This document shows, piece by piece, positions 48,738 through 59,800 of a stretch of DNA of 64,000 nucleotides. Source of the DNA: Otis tarda (Eukaryota > Chordata > Aves > Otidiformes > Otididae). Both the position numbers and the translations under genes were made by a program. Where the stretch lies: positions 74,488,052 through 74,552,051 of the forward strand of contig CM048591.1 of NCBI GenBank assembly GCA_026413225.1, written 5' to 3'. Position 1 is the stretch's first letter. Every line of letters begins with the position of its first letter. The notes below the pieces were generated by a model, which saw only the letters and a list, made by a program, of their open reading frames with translations, had not been told where the DNA came from and did not search any database.

Positions 48738-49604
48738 ATGACCGCCGAGAGCCGGCTGCCACCGGGACCCCCGCCGCCGCCCCCGCCGCTGAAGGCGGAG
48801 GCGGCACCGCCGGGGGAGGCGGCGGAGGCGGCGGCGGGGGCGCGGGGCGGGCGGCGGCGTCGGAAGCGGCCGGCGGAGCGGGGCAAACCGCCCTACAGCT
48901 ACATCGCCCTCATCGCCATGGCCATCGGGCAAGCGCCCGAGCGGCGGCTGACGCTGGGTGGCATCTACCGCTTCATCACCGAGCGCTTCCCCTTCTACCG
49001 CGACAGCCCCCGCAAGTGGCAGAACAGCATCCGCCACAACCTCACCCTCAACGACTGCTTCGTCAAGGTGCCGCGGGAGCCCGGCCGCCCCGGCAAAGGC
49101 AACTACTGGACGCTGGACCCCCACGCCCGTGACATGTTCGAAAGCGGCTCCTTCCTCCGGCGCAGGAAACGCTTCAAGCGCAGCGACCTCTCCACCTACC
49201 CGGCTTTCCTCGCCGATCGTCCCGCCGCTCCCTGCCGCCTCTTCCCGCCGCCCGCCGCCGACCTGACCCCGGCCCCCGCCGCCGCCTCCTGCGCCTTCGC
49301 CGCCGCCGCCGCCTTCCCCGCGCAGGGCTGCGCGGCCGCCCTGCCCCACGCCTACGCCCCTCTGCCCGCCGCCCCCGGGCCCTACGCGCCGGGCGGCCCC
49401 GCGCAGCTGTACGCGCCGTCGGGGCGCATCGTCCTGCCCGCCTCGCCACCCGCCCCCGCCGGGCTCTACGGCCGCCGCTCCCCCGCGCCCTACCCGCCAC
49501 TGCCCCACGCCTACGGCCCCGGAGGGCAGATGGGTGCCGTCGAGCCCGGACCGCGGCACGGTGCCTACCCCGGTGGCCCCGACAGGTTCGTCCCGGCCCT
49601 CTGA
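48738..49604 (+). CDS. FOXE1: Forkhead box protein E1 (thyroid transcription factor 2)
   Basis: FOXE1 is a nuclear DNA-binding transcription factor needed in thyroid and palate development, where it activates genes such as thyroglobulin and thyroperoxidase. The single-exon frame encodes 288 residues. Order: MTAES start shared with mammalian FOXE1; Pro run (8-17); basic RRRRKRP (39-45, nuclear signal); forkhead domain about 50-141, from [14 protein letters not shown] to FESGSFL, with recognition helix WQNSIRHNL (94-102); then [11 protein letters not shown] (141-151), which completes the nuclear signal; then an Ala/Pro/Tyr-rich tail ending [13 protein letters not shown]. The start MTAES and the YPGG-DRFV end separate it from FOXE3, whose ends differ, although the forkhead domains are close. 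Mammalian FOXE1 is about 370 residues with a long poly-Ala tract after the forkhead. Here that tract is absent and the tail is shorter, with Ala runs of at most five. Intronless structure is normal for the family. Confidence 0.95.
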   Translation: MTAESRLPPGPPPPPPPLKAEAAPPGEAAEAAAGARGGRRRRKRPAERGKPPYSYIALIAMAIGQAPERRLTLGGIYRFITERFPFYRDSPRKWQNSIRHNLTLNDCFVKVPREPGRPGKGNYWTLDPHARDMFESGSFLRRRKRFKRSDLSTYPAFLADRPAAPCRLFPPPAADLTPAPAAASCAFAAAAAFPAQGCAAALPHAYAPLPAAPGPYAPGGPAQLYAPSGRIVLPASPPAPAGLYGRRSPAPYPPLPHAYGPGGQMGAVEPGPRHGAYPGGPDRFVPAL

Positions 49605-50274
49605 CCCAGCCCAGGGAGAGGCCGGGCAGCTCGACGGCACGGACTGGACCCCCAGGGAGGGGCGGGTTGCAGGGCTCACCCAGTGTCTCTGGACCACTCT
49701 GGAAAATGCTGGAGAACCTTGGGCTGCGCCTCTGCATCCTGCCACCTGCCCGCGCCTCTTGGCGAGGAGGGCAGACGCCAGCCACGGGGCCCTGGGGTGC
49801 CCTGCCCAGCTCCGTCCGCTGTCGCCAGAGAAGTTCTGTGGGCTCCCAAGTGCCTGGAGGGGGCAGACGGCCCTTTCCTCTTCTACTGCCTTTCCTGGGA
49901 CAGGTGCTCAGAGCTTCTCGGCAGGCTCTCCCTTTCCTGGTCTCTCCGGGAAGATCTCACTTAAAAATCTCTCTGCTGTTGATGATTTCATGTACAAAAC
50001 AGAAGGTCTGCTGGGGCGAGGGACGAGGAAGAGCTCCCCAGAGCTCACGCAGCTGAAGCCGTAGAAGCAGGGTGCCTGTCACTAATGTGTTGGTGCATCC
50101 CTGGTGTTGCACAGGGCTCTTGTGTTAGCGCCAGGCTTCACGCCTGCAGCGTGGTCACGGCTGGGGAAGGTTTGGATGCTGGGGCTGCAGCCAGACACAG
50201 CAAGTCGGATCCCTCCAGGAGCTGTGCTGTATGCTGTAGGGGTGGGAGAACGGTGGGACTGGAAGTATAAAAAC

Positions 50275-50470
50275 TTCTAGTGTGAGCATGCTCAGCCTCT
50301 GGAAGAGGCACCCAGTGAGGCTATGGGATCTCTGCTCTCAGACGTCTTCCCAACTTGACTGGACAGAACCTGAGTGACCTGATCTGGCTTTGGAGTTGGA
50401 TCCAGCGTTGAATTTGAACCTGCTTTGAGTGGAGACCTGGTCCAGCGGTCTATGGAGGTCCTTACATGCT
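50275..50470 (+). mobile_element. Very old CR1 3' remnant
   Basis: The order 'ggaagaggcacccagtgaggct', 'actggacagaacctgagtgacctgat', 'aacctgctttgagtggagacctggtccag', 'ctatggaggtcc' follows the CR1 C-terminal codons and 3' UTR on the plus strand. Divergence is high. Confidence 0.5.
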
Positions 50471-51019
50471 AAATTACTGTGATCCTAAGGTCAGCCTAGT
50501 TCTCAGTGTCGCCTAGAGAAGTCAACGTCTATAAGGGAAAACTTTCCTTCCTGAAACAAGTGAGAGAGGCAGGACATGGTGACTTTTAATCTTTGATTTC
50601 TCTGCTTTCAAACGGAGCAGGGTGGAAAAAAAGGCTAGAGGGAAACATGGAGAGGGGACAACCAATGGGAAAGGCTGTGAGAGACAAAGGCTTGGGAATA
50701 GATCCATGGGGAACCTCAAGCAAATCCCACCACCCCTGGAAGGGGCCTGGAGGGGTGGTGGATGCCCAGGGCTCTCCCTGGGGCTGTGAGCGGAGAGGGA
50801 GCAGATGTAGCCCTGCTAGGGTCCGGATCTCCTTATCCAGCTCCTTTTCGCTGTGAAGGTGAAAGCCTGTGTGACCAGGGTGAGGAGAAGGTTGGTGAGG
50901 GGTACTAAAGTGTGGTGAGGCCTTGAATGTGGGGAGATAGGTGGGAAGTGCGGCCAGAGCCTCAGCAGGAGCTTTGGAAGAGAAGGAAGGGTGCATGTAC
51001 ACCAGGGCCACTCTCACCA

Positions 51020-51310
51020 GAGGGTACAGATTATAGTACGACAGAGACTGGAAGAGACCTTGGGAAGTTTGTGTTCCAACCTTTTGCTCAAAGCTGCATC
51101 AGCTGTGAGTCAGACCAGGTTGCTCAGGGCTACCTAGTTGAGTCTGGGTGGCCTGCAGGAATGGAGACAGCACAGTCTCTTTGGGCAACTTGACTGTCTT
51201 CATGGGGGAGAACTTTCTCCTCGTATCCATTCAGAACCTCTCTATTCTTGCTTCATGTCTATTGTCTCTTGTCCTGCTGCTATGCACTGCTGCAAAGAGC
51301 TCTTATCCCA
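51020..51310 (-). mobile_element. Very old CR1 3' remnant
   Basis: Reading in reverse, 'agactggaagagaccttggg', 'ttccaaccttttgctcaaagc', 'gaccaggttgctcagggcta', 'ctttgggcaacttga' and 'tctcctcgtatccattcagaacctct' follow the CR1 3' region. No frame survives. Confidence 0.65.
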
Positions 51311-53113
51311 TGAAGACACCTGTACCTTCTGCTCTAAGGAGGATTTTTCAGATGACGTCCTCAGCAGGATGCAATTTGTATAGAGGTAGGTTCCTTGCTT
51401 TCTCTGGGTGCTAAGGTCCAGGTATCCAAGTAAGACATGAAAAGGAGGAAAGTGAGTGGAGCAGGAAGGTGGTTGGGTGTCCCCAGAGCACAGTTTCGGG
51501 TGGAGGACGCTCAAGCCCTTTGCAGTATGTGGACAGGAGAAGCTGTATGTCTGCCTTCCATGGGGCTCTAGGGTAGGAGACACGTGTTGGATTGAAGGCA
51601 CCCGTCCCTCTCTCAGAGCAGCCAGGATGGCATGTGGAGGGTGAGCCACCTCATGGAGGCTGGGGCTGGCCTAGTACTGCTGCCCCTTGTCCATTTGGAC
51701 CTTTTTGTGGTACCGCAAGAAGCTCTGCTGCCCATACATGGAGCTGGGAAGGTTGCGTTGCTGTCAGTGGGGGGCACAGGCAGTGAGTGTGGACCTCATT
51801 CAAATCTTTGGGGTGGTGAGGTGGATCGGATTTTTCCCTTCCTTGCTTTCCTTCCTGAAAGGTTGCGTTATCTCTTTCCGTGTTCTTCCTGATCCTGGTA
51901 TATTCAGAAGCTGCTTCCATCCCGGAGAGCCAAGTTCTGCCCCTGCAGCTTGGCTGCCTCAGCCCGGGGCAGGTCTCCTGGGTGGCTGCACTAGCTCCTC
52001 TCCCAGCTTCTCCCTGCGCCACTGGAAGAGAAGCCGTAGACCTGGCTGTGCCAGCTCTTATTGTTCTGACAGCTGCCTGCTGGCTCTCTGCTCTCGTCGC
52101 TTGCAAGGACCGGACTGCATCCCTTCGCTAGCAAGTTGTGCTGACCTCTTTCTGGTTTCGGGGTAGCTGGGAGAGGAGTTGTCCTGCCTCTTAATGCTTT
52201 CCTTTCTTCCTGTAGGAGTGGTTATCAAGGTGGACTGGATCGTTTTCCTGAGCCTAGAGGCCTCCTGGCCCTTGTTCCCCATTACTTCAACCTGGTTTTA
52301 TTCTCTGCTCCAGCTCTGGTGCTAGTCTAAGGTTCAGTCTAAGGAAAAAGGTCACCAGTGAGGCCTAGCGTGAGCTGGTCCTGACCTCAGGTAGCACCTG
52401 TAGCAAGTTCAGGGAGCAAAACGTGATGACCGGAGGATATGCATGATAGATCTTGATGACTCAGAATGCACAAATTCAGAAGGTTCAGTTGTGTATTGTT
52501 TGCAGATAAGGTCTAGACGCTTGCTCTTACTTCTCTCCAGATCTTTTATACCTACAAGCTAGGGAAACCAGACATACCTACATAGCATGCTTTCTGCAGG
52601 AAAGCCTGTTGCACCAAGGACCTGAGACCTGGGGCCAAAAATGGCTTAAACTTCAGCCACAAGCAGCTGGGAAGCCTGGGCGGGAGCTTTGTGCTCGGTG
52701 GAGAACTACATGGACCCTTCAGGGGGCTCTACATCTATGTGGGGTCTCTGTCCTTTGGGCTTTTCAAGATGAAAGTAGGCAAAGCTATGCCTGCCCAGTG
52801 CTGGTGCTGGCAATACTCCAACCTGCTGCCTGCGGCAGGGCTGGAGACTCCAGAGATCCCTTCCTACCAGCGCTGCCGTGGTCTGGTGGCTACTGCACCT
52901 CTCTGAGCTGTTGTGCAGGCTGGGACGCAATGGGCACGCTGAACATCACAGGTCCATCCAGGCTCTGCGTTCCGGCAGCGGGGTGTGCTGACCCTGCGGC
53001 TGCACGCGTGGCTGTGTCTCACGCCGCTGCGTGACCGCTAACAGAGGAAGGCATGGTTGTCGTGTCCTTGGGGAGCCGTGGGGTTGGGCTTGCCTGTGAG
53101 GATATGGGGATAT

Positions 53114-53201
53114 GCCGTGGGGATATGTTAAACAACTGGATCTCAATGTACGCTTGTGCCATGGGGATATGTTAAACATTTGGATCTCAGTGTATTTTTG
53201 G
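53114..53201. repeat. 44-bp tandem duplication
   Basis: Two units (53,114-53,157 and 53,158-53,201) share GCCRTGGGGATATGTTAAAC and GGATCTCARTGTA. A partial further copy of GGGGATATG lies just upstream. The period is 44 bases. Confidence 0.8.
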
Positions 53202-53590
53202 CTGGCACTTTGCTTGTAATTCTGAGGCGCCATTCAGAATAAGGAAAACTTTGATTTCTGGAAGCTTTATTGTAAATATCTGAGGGCTTTCCTTTTAGCG
53301 GATTTACGTTTTAAACTAGTGTTTTGATTTCTGGGAGATGAGTCCAATAGCTTTGAGTTATAACCCTGTAGGAAACACTTAAGTGTAAGCACTGATGAGA
53401 AGGGAGAAGGGCCTTGAAAGTGCTCCTTCTTCACAGGCCAGAGGCCTCGGTTCCTCTTCTGCCCGAGTCCTGGTACAGTCAGGCCCCGCGCTGACTTTAA
53501 GAAAGAGGTGGGTTGTTGCAGCCTAGGAGAACATTTTATTACCTATCGGAGATTTTTTTGTATTTACTCTTCTACTTCACTTGTAATGGA

Positions 53591-53596
53591 AATAAA
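53591..53596 (+). terminator. Candidate polyadenylation signal
   Basis: AATAAA is followed within 25 bases by 'tttgtcctgtttgtag', a T/GT-rich downstream element of the expected type. It is the first clear AATAAA I found on the plus strand after FOXE1. Which transcript uses it is not known. Confidence 0.4.
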
Positions 53597-53619
53597 TCTT
53601 TGTCCTGTTTGTAGCGAAG

Positions 53620-55010
53620 TGTCTCTCTGCGTTTTTCAAGCCTTCCCTGCACTCCTGAGACCAGGAGAGCGATGATGCAGAGGAAGATGCACACCATGTG
53701 CTGCTCCTTGCATTTCCCCCTGTCTCTTACCTTGGCTTTTTTTGGTCTGCTAGGACTGCTGAAGATGTGGGAGGGAGGAAGGGAGGGGGTGGCAATGCCA
53801 GGCCAGAGGTAGCTTACCAAAGCTCTGCAACCCCCCGGGGTCACCATTCTGCTTTCAAGGTCTCTTGTCAGGCCATAAGTGTACCCCAGACATCAATGCA
53901 TGAAGCTCTAGCCCAGCCAGGTGCCTCTCCTAAAAAGGGGGTGGTGGGGAAGCCAAGGCTACTACCTGTGATAGGAACACAACCTGAGAGACAGGCAAGG
54001 GAATTGTACTTGGCATTAATTACTCCCTGGTTGCTCCAACGTGGAGCCGGGCCAGCTGGAGAAGGTTTTGCTTCTGGAACCAACATCATGTTGCCTGTCC
54101 TGTGGCAGCAGCACCAGAAATGCTTGGTCTTGCCTCCTGCACCCCAGGCCAGTGAGTTTTTTTGGCTGCGGAGATGGAGTTCCTGCAGCCAGGGGCTGAC
54201 ACCATGTTCACCTTGTACAACAGCAGTGTCTGTGGAAACGACTCATCAGGCAGCAACCACAGCTAATGGGGGATGTTACAGGCCTTCAGGGGCAACTCCA
54301 CACCCCAGGGTGATGGTCCAGCTTGCACATGGCTGACACAATGGCAGATGTTGCCCCTTCTCCTGCTGAGAGGGTGGTGGCCTGCTTCCCAAGGGGTTTT
54401 GAGGGAAAGTGAGCTCTGCAGCTGGTGCCCTGTCAACAGCCCTAGCTGCGTGGAGGGCTATGAGTGAGATGGGAACAGGCAGTTTAATCTTCTAAGTTAT
54501 CAAAGAGCAGATAGGAAGGTCTCCTTCAACAGCTTTGGGACTCCCAGGTATGATTTATCTGCCTTTGGAAGAGGCCAGAAAGTACATCAAATTTATGAGA
54601 AAGAGTAGGCAAGGGAGGCAGCTGCCATTTGGCCAGGAGGGAGTGTCTTGGAGGGAGTCCAGAGCCTTGTGAGTTGTAGTTAGAGGTCAGTCTGTCGGGC
54701 TGGAGATGGGCTTTGCCTGCGTCTGTTGCCTAGAGCTGCGATGCCAGCATTAGGTCTCAGAGGGGATGTCCCACTCATGCAGTGCCTGGATGTGAACTAA
54801 CATGACCACAAGGAGGCTGATGCTCTTTGGGGGACTGGCTGTACAGAGTCTGGTGTGTGGGGATGCAGTGGCCAATGTCAGCACAAAGAATAGCTTCACA
54901 CGCTTGTCTTGCTGTAGGCTTGGAGCCCTGATTCATATGAGGCACCACCTAGAGAGCAAAGCTGTTTTTTCATCTCATTCTCCCAATTTGAATTTGTATC
55001 TTCTCCCTGT
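53620..55010. other. Intergenic DNA without recognisable genes
   Basis: Only chance frames are seen. The longest (212 codons, 53,698-54,336) has no domain, and no splice structure is evident. Confidence 0.45.
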
Positions 55011-55012
55011 CA

Positions 55013-55483
55013 GAGGCCAAGAAGTCCAAGAAGGCCACAGAGATGATCAGAGGGCTGGAGCACCTCTCCTCTGAGGACAGGCTGAGAGACTTGGGGTTGT
55101 TCAGCCTGGAGAAGAGAAGGCCCTGGGGAGACCTTATAATGGCCTTCCAATACATAAAGAGGGCCAACATGAAAACCGAGGAGGGACTTTTGACAAAGGC
55201 ATGTGGTGGTAGGACAAGAGGTCATGGCTTTAAACTAGAAGAGGGCAGATTTAGAATAAATGTAAAGAAGAAATTTTTTACACTGAGGGTGGTGGAACAC
55301 TGGAACAGGTTCCCCAGAGAGGTGGTGGATGCCCCATCCCTGGAAACATTCAAGGCCAGGTTGGACGAGGCTCTGAGCAACCTGATTTAGTTGGAGATGT
55401 CCCTGCTTCTTGCAGGGGGGTTGGCCTAGATGGCCTTTAAGTTTCCTTCCAACTCAAACCATTCTATGATTCCATTATTCTAC
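55013..55483 (+). mobile_element. CR1 LINE 3' fragment, moderately young
   Basis: The plus strand carries the last ~120 codons of CR1 ORF2, still open from about 55,040 to the stop at 55,388-55,390 ([14 protein letters not shown] ... EALSNLI). The 3' UTR follows, with ATTCTATG-type tail relics at 55,461-55,483. It is 5'-truncated and cannot encode a working protein. It reads the same C-terminal motifs as the full ORF2 at 26.4 kb, with scattered substitutions. Confidence 0.92.
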
Positions 55484-55489
55484 AGTCAA

Positions 55490-58400
55490 GATGGAAGATG
55501 GTGGCATCAGCTGTACCTGGAAGCTGGGGTTATTTCTGGGAGCTACTTTTGGATCTGGAGTAGTCACCCCAACCCCTCCTTGTGTGGGCAGACTGAGGGG
55601 GAGGGAACGGGGGTCTTTGCAGGGAGCCTCAGCTCAGAGCTGCCAGACTCTGAACTCTCACCACCTCCGTCAGTATCTGAACACAGGGTGCAGCTGCTGG
55701 TCCCTAGGGCCTATAGGGACCAAAAACTTACTGAGCGTGAAGTACCCTCACCACGCTGCTTGGCCCAAGAGGAAGAGGAGGCTGTATCCTAGCCTCTTCT
55801 GCTGATTGGAAGTCTGTAGGGTCGTTGTATGTTCAGGGCCAGATGTCTGGCTGAAAATGGCCACGGAATAAGCAGGAATGGTGGCTGTGTTTCAGAGGAG
55901 CTCACTGAGCCCACTGCGATCCCTTCTTTCTCTGACACCAGGAAGCTCGGATTTGCTGGCCAATTAGGAATTTGCGAAGCTGTTGTCTGGATGTGAACTA
56001 CCCAAAGACATCTTAATTGATAAAGAAGCTTCTGACCTTTTTGTTCAGAGGCAGTCCTGAGCCAGCACCAGAGCTCTTGGTCTGATGGCAGAGACACAGC
56101 TTACCTGGTGCACGGAGCCCTCGGAGTCCCCAGAGCCATGGCAAAATGGCGTATCATTTAGCTACAAACATTCAAAAACTGGATTGTGTAAGTGACAGCC
56201 CCATGCTGGACTCTGCAAAAGATTTTGTGGCTCCACAAATATTCCACTTGCTTGAATGCTGTAGTGGGATGGGTCACGGTCCAGTTGTTTAAGCAGCAAC
56301 CAGTTGGATGGAGGCATAGATGTGCCAGTGTGAATTTGTTCTTCTTCCTGACTCCTGTCTCTGTCCCTTCTGGTGTAACACTCAAAGTCTTGTTATGGAC
56401 AGAAAAGGAGATGCTGTAAGTGAGGCCAAGGGCTTACCATTACTACATGCAATAGTTTTAACAATATAATATTTTCAGTTATTAGTCTCATAGTCCAAAT
56501 TAATACAGAAAAACCTCAGCAATGCAACTGAGATTGCTATACACACAAACACACAAATAAATTCTTAGTATCTCCCCCTGCTTCTTGAAGTTGTTTTTGC
56601 CCTTCCTGTGCCCTGGGGTTGATGGCTGCAGGAGTTGGGGAGGGAGGGGGTTTTGCAACAGGTTACCAGCATCCTGATGTCTTCAATAGGCAGATGATGG
56701 TGTTCCTGGGGAAGGGTTCCTTCTCTTTGTTGGGAGGCACGTAGTGTGGATGGTGATGGTTTCTTCCTTCTCAGTCTTGAGGTTCACTTGAGTTTATTTC
56801 TGTATGCACGTTGTTTTATAGTGTTTCCAAAACTGTTGCGTTTTTGTGGTTTTTTTTAATCCTGTTCTCCTTGTTTTCTCTAAAATTACCTTTGCTTGAA
56901 TAACATGAGTTTGCACTCCTGCAGCAACAAGTGACTGACCGCTGCGATAGGTTGGGACCCATGATGTTGCCCCGGAATCCCAGACAGTTCAAGCCACACA
57001 GAATGAGTAATCCTTTATCAGTGTAAATTAAAATAAATGTGGCTGCTAGTTATCTGACCACTGATTGCTGTCACAGCCAAGCAAGCTAACATCGGCTCGG
57101 GCCAAGACAAGACCAGCCAAGTCCCAATCCTCTGCCCCATGAGGTCAATGCAAAGCTGTGGCCCTGTGAATAACAACATATTTGCAAGCTGCACTGAAGA
57201 CCAGATCCTATGACCATCACAACCAAGAGGCCTCTCCACCAGTGGTCTGGGAGAGATCTGTCTCCTGAGCCATGCAAAGTTTGTTCTTCTTTCAGGGCTT
57301 TATATCAGTTGTGGCCCATTCTCCTGCGCTGCCAGTGGGCAAGTCTTGGGGGTGTGAGGGAGAGAGATGCCGGGGTTTGTGTCCGCCGACACCAATCCAG
57401 AGTTCTGTCTGTGGGGTGGAGGCTGGAGGCTGGGGAAGCGCGGAGAGGCAGTGGAAGTCTCAGCACCTCAAATCTACATGTGACTTTGTCAAACAAGAGG
57501 AAATACGGGTGGGAAACATCTGAATGCAGCCCCTTACGTGAGAGCTCCCACCGGTGTGGGGTCCTGTCAGCCCTAAACCCCAGCTCTGTGGGAAGGAGAA
57601 GCAGAGGCGAGATACAAAATTTCCCTGAAAGACCTGCCTGAGCTTGTGGTTGCTGAGATCTGATCGCAGAATGGGGGGACCAGACTTTTCTTTCACTAAG
57701 TGAACTACAGCTAATGTAAATTATTTGCTTGAGCACAGTCAGTGGTGCAGGACAGTCTGAGTTGTGCACTTGAGCAAAAATGCTTGTTAGCCAGTGTACT
57801 TCAGTTTGACTGGGATAATTATCCTAAACCCAAGAAAAATGCAACAGCAAGCGCTCTAAGCCATGGCCCTTTGCCATGCACGTAGCATCTCAAGGAGCTC
57901 TGGGGGCCGTAGTGGATGGAGTTTGGCTGGGCAAAAGAAAAGTGGACTGAGTGGTCACTGGAAAATCCCATATTCTCCAGACATCCTCACGTGCTCTATA
58001 TAAAGGCTGACCTCATATTGTGGCTCCATTCTCCAGGCAAGAGCAGAAATGACCGAGCTGGCCACAGATGCCTAGTGAGTGGTCCCACTCTGCCATGGTG
58101 TGAGGGGCTGTGCCTGCAGTATCGTTGTTAATATTGGTGACTTTATTCATGGAGGAAGCAGAGGATGATTCAGGGCTAAGACCTTTACACAGGGAATGTT
58201 CATTGAAAAAAAAAAAGTCATGTTGTGAAGAACAATTTTCCTTCTTGGGTCACCTCTTTCGTATTTTGTCTTCATGGAGGTTTTCTCCTCCCATTCCCTT
58301 CTAGAGAAAAGGCAAAAGAAAGCCCCACTTGCAGCAACCAGGGCAAATGGCTTCCATCCTTCCCACTTGAGCGCATATAAGATATGGTACCTCTCTGCCA

Positions 58401-58525
58401 CACAGGAGTTAGACCTAAATTTATCAATGCTACCAGCAGTGCAACAATTAACTAGTTTCAAACTAAATCCTCACCTTTGCATCTCCAACGGAGCAAAACA
58501 TTCACAAAAATGAGGCGTCTTCATC
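55490..58525. other. Intergenic DNA without recognisable genes
   Basis: No exon is supported. The part at 56,420-56,930 is AT-rich and repeat-free. The segment 56,990-57,690 has an uneven composition that could hide an old unidentified insertion, but I found no terminal repeats or coding motifs. Confidence 0.4.
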
Positions 58526-58527
58526 AC

Positions 58528-59233
58528 CATACTGAGAGCAGCCCTGAGAAGAAGGACTTGGGGGTGTTGGCTGATGAGAAGCTCAACGTGAGCTGGCTAA
58601 TGCACACTTGCAGCCCAGAAAGCCAACTGCATCCTGGGCTGCATCAAAAGAAGCATGGCCAGCAGGTTGAGGGGGTAATTCTGGCCCCTCTACTCTGCCC
58701 TGGTGAGACCCCACCTGGAGTACTGCATCCAGCTCTGGAGCCTCCAACATGAGAACGACATGGACCTGTTGGACAGGGTCCAGAGAAGGCCACGAAGATT
58801 ATAAGAGGGCTGGAGCACCTCTCCTACGAGGACAGGCTGAGAGACTTGGGGCTGTTCAGCCTGGAGAAGAGAAGGCTCTGGGGAGACCTTATAGCAGCCT
58901 TCCAGTACCTCAAGGGGGCCTACAGAAAAGGGGAGAGACTGTTCAGTAGGGCCTGTTGTGACAGGATGAGGGGTAATGGTTTTAAAACAGAGGGAGGTAG
59001 ATTCAGACTGGATATAAGGAAAAAAATTTTTACAATGAGGGTTGGTGGAACAGTGGCACAGGTTGCCCAGAGAGGTGGTGGATGCCCCATCCCTGGAAAC
59101 ATTCAAGGCCAGGTTGGACGGGGCTCTGAGCAACCTGATGTGGTTGACGGTGTCCTTGCTGCTTGCAGGTGGCTTGGACTGGATGGGCTTTGAAGGTCCC
59201 TTCCAACCCAAACCATTCTGTGATTCCATGATC
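58528..59233 (+). mobile_element. CR1 LINE 3' fragment with frameshifts
   Basis: The plus strand covers the C-terminal quarter of ORF2 from SPEKKDLGVLADEKLN, through the stretch ending in the '[24 protein letters not shown]' type block, to the 3' UTR and a short ATTCTGTG tail. The frame is broken several times (near 58,600, 58,760 and 59,040), so open frames here are pieces of one dead ORF2. The open frame that runs on past 59,233 to 60,190 is fortuitous. Confidence 0.92.
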
Positions 59234-59329
59234 TTTAGCAGCCACCCCATCCCTGCTGCTGACAAACTTGAGGGAGTGATCGCGAGCTCAGTCACACACA
59301 GGACTCTGCAGCGCCCACGAGGACAAACG

Positions 59330-59800
59330 TTCACGGGGCTGCAGCCATTCCCACGGGGCCGGGACGTCGCTTCGCTGTTCCCCGCTGCGAACGGGTGCTG
59401 CGGCCCCTGCGGCAGCAGCCTGTGTCAGGACCCACGGTGCACGGCCACAGCCCTGCTGCCACCCTCCCAGCCCCCACGGGGATGGAGACCCCACACGGCC
59501 GCCGGCTGCCTGCGAGTGCAACCCCCCCCTCCCCTTTCCACGGGCGTCCCTGGGCGCGCGTGGGCCGGTGCTGCCGCTAGAGGGCGCTGCCGGACCGTGC
59601 CGCCGCGGGTGGGAGGCGGCGGCCGCCCCGGTTTGCAGCGCTTTGCGAAGCTGCGGGGGCCCACGCGGGACAGCGGCCGCTGCTCTGGCCGCCGCCTTGG
59701 TGTTGTCCGTGGGCTCAGCAGGCGGTGGCTGCACGGAGAGCCCGTGGAGCTGGGTGCCGGAGTTGGACAGCCGGTCTGCAGTTCATCGCTCGAGGCGTTT
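59330..59800. promoter_or_regulatory. Second CpG-rich block, unassigned
   Basis: CpG density is high, with 'ggcgggg'-type and 'gcggccgc'-type strings at about 59,540-59,700. It begins right after a CR1 insertion. It could be the promoter and first exon of a neighbouring gene, but no frame on either strand matches a protein I recognise. It holds a CTCF-type motif. Confidence 0.5.
59574..59588 (+). promoter_or_regulatory. Strong CTCF-type motif
   Basis: CCGCTAGAGGGCGCT matches the CTCF core (CCASYAGRKGGCRSY) except for G in place of A at the third base. It sits in the middle of an unassigned CpG-rich block 10 kb downstream of FOXE1. Boundary or loop-anchor function is inferred from the motif only. 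Confidence 0.5.

Larger units (their letters stand above)
48240..49660. promoter_or_regulatory. FOXE1 CpG island
   Basis: GC content and CpG density rise sharply from about 48,240 and fall after about 49,660. The island covers roughly 500 bp of promoter and the whole coding exon. Short G-rich Sp1-type strings lie at about 48,490-48,525. In mammals the FOXE1 promoter is a bidirectional CpG island shared with a lncRNA. The upstream extension here would allow that, but no divergent transcript can be seen from sequence. Confidence 0.85.
49605..53615 (+). other. FOXE1 downstream region, possible long 3' UTR
   Basis: No further coding sequence is recognisable. The stretch contains two very old CR1 remnants (50,275-50,470 and 51,020-51,310) and a 44-bp duplication. 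Its last 450 bases become AT-rich and end at an AATAAA. I noticed no earlier AATAAA after the FOXE1 stop, so the transcript may extend this far. A 4-kb 3' UTR would be longer than that of mammalian FOXE1, and a variant signal may be used earlier. Confidence 0.35.

Noticed and set aside
48429..49745. 438-codon open frame antisense to FOXE1
   Set aside because: It arises from extreme GC content and lack of stop codons in CpG-island DNA. It is Gly/Arg/Pro/Ala-rich, has no domain, and mirrors the FOXE1 codons. The 203-, 186-, 153- and 246-codon frames in the same block are rejected for the same reason.
56990..57690. Possible retroviral remnant
   Set aside because: Some text felt repeat-like, but I found no TG...CA ends, target-site duplication, primer-binding site or coding motif.
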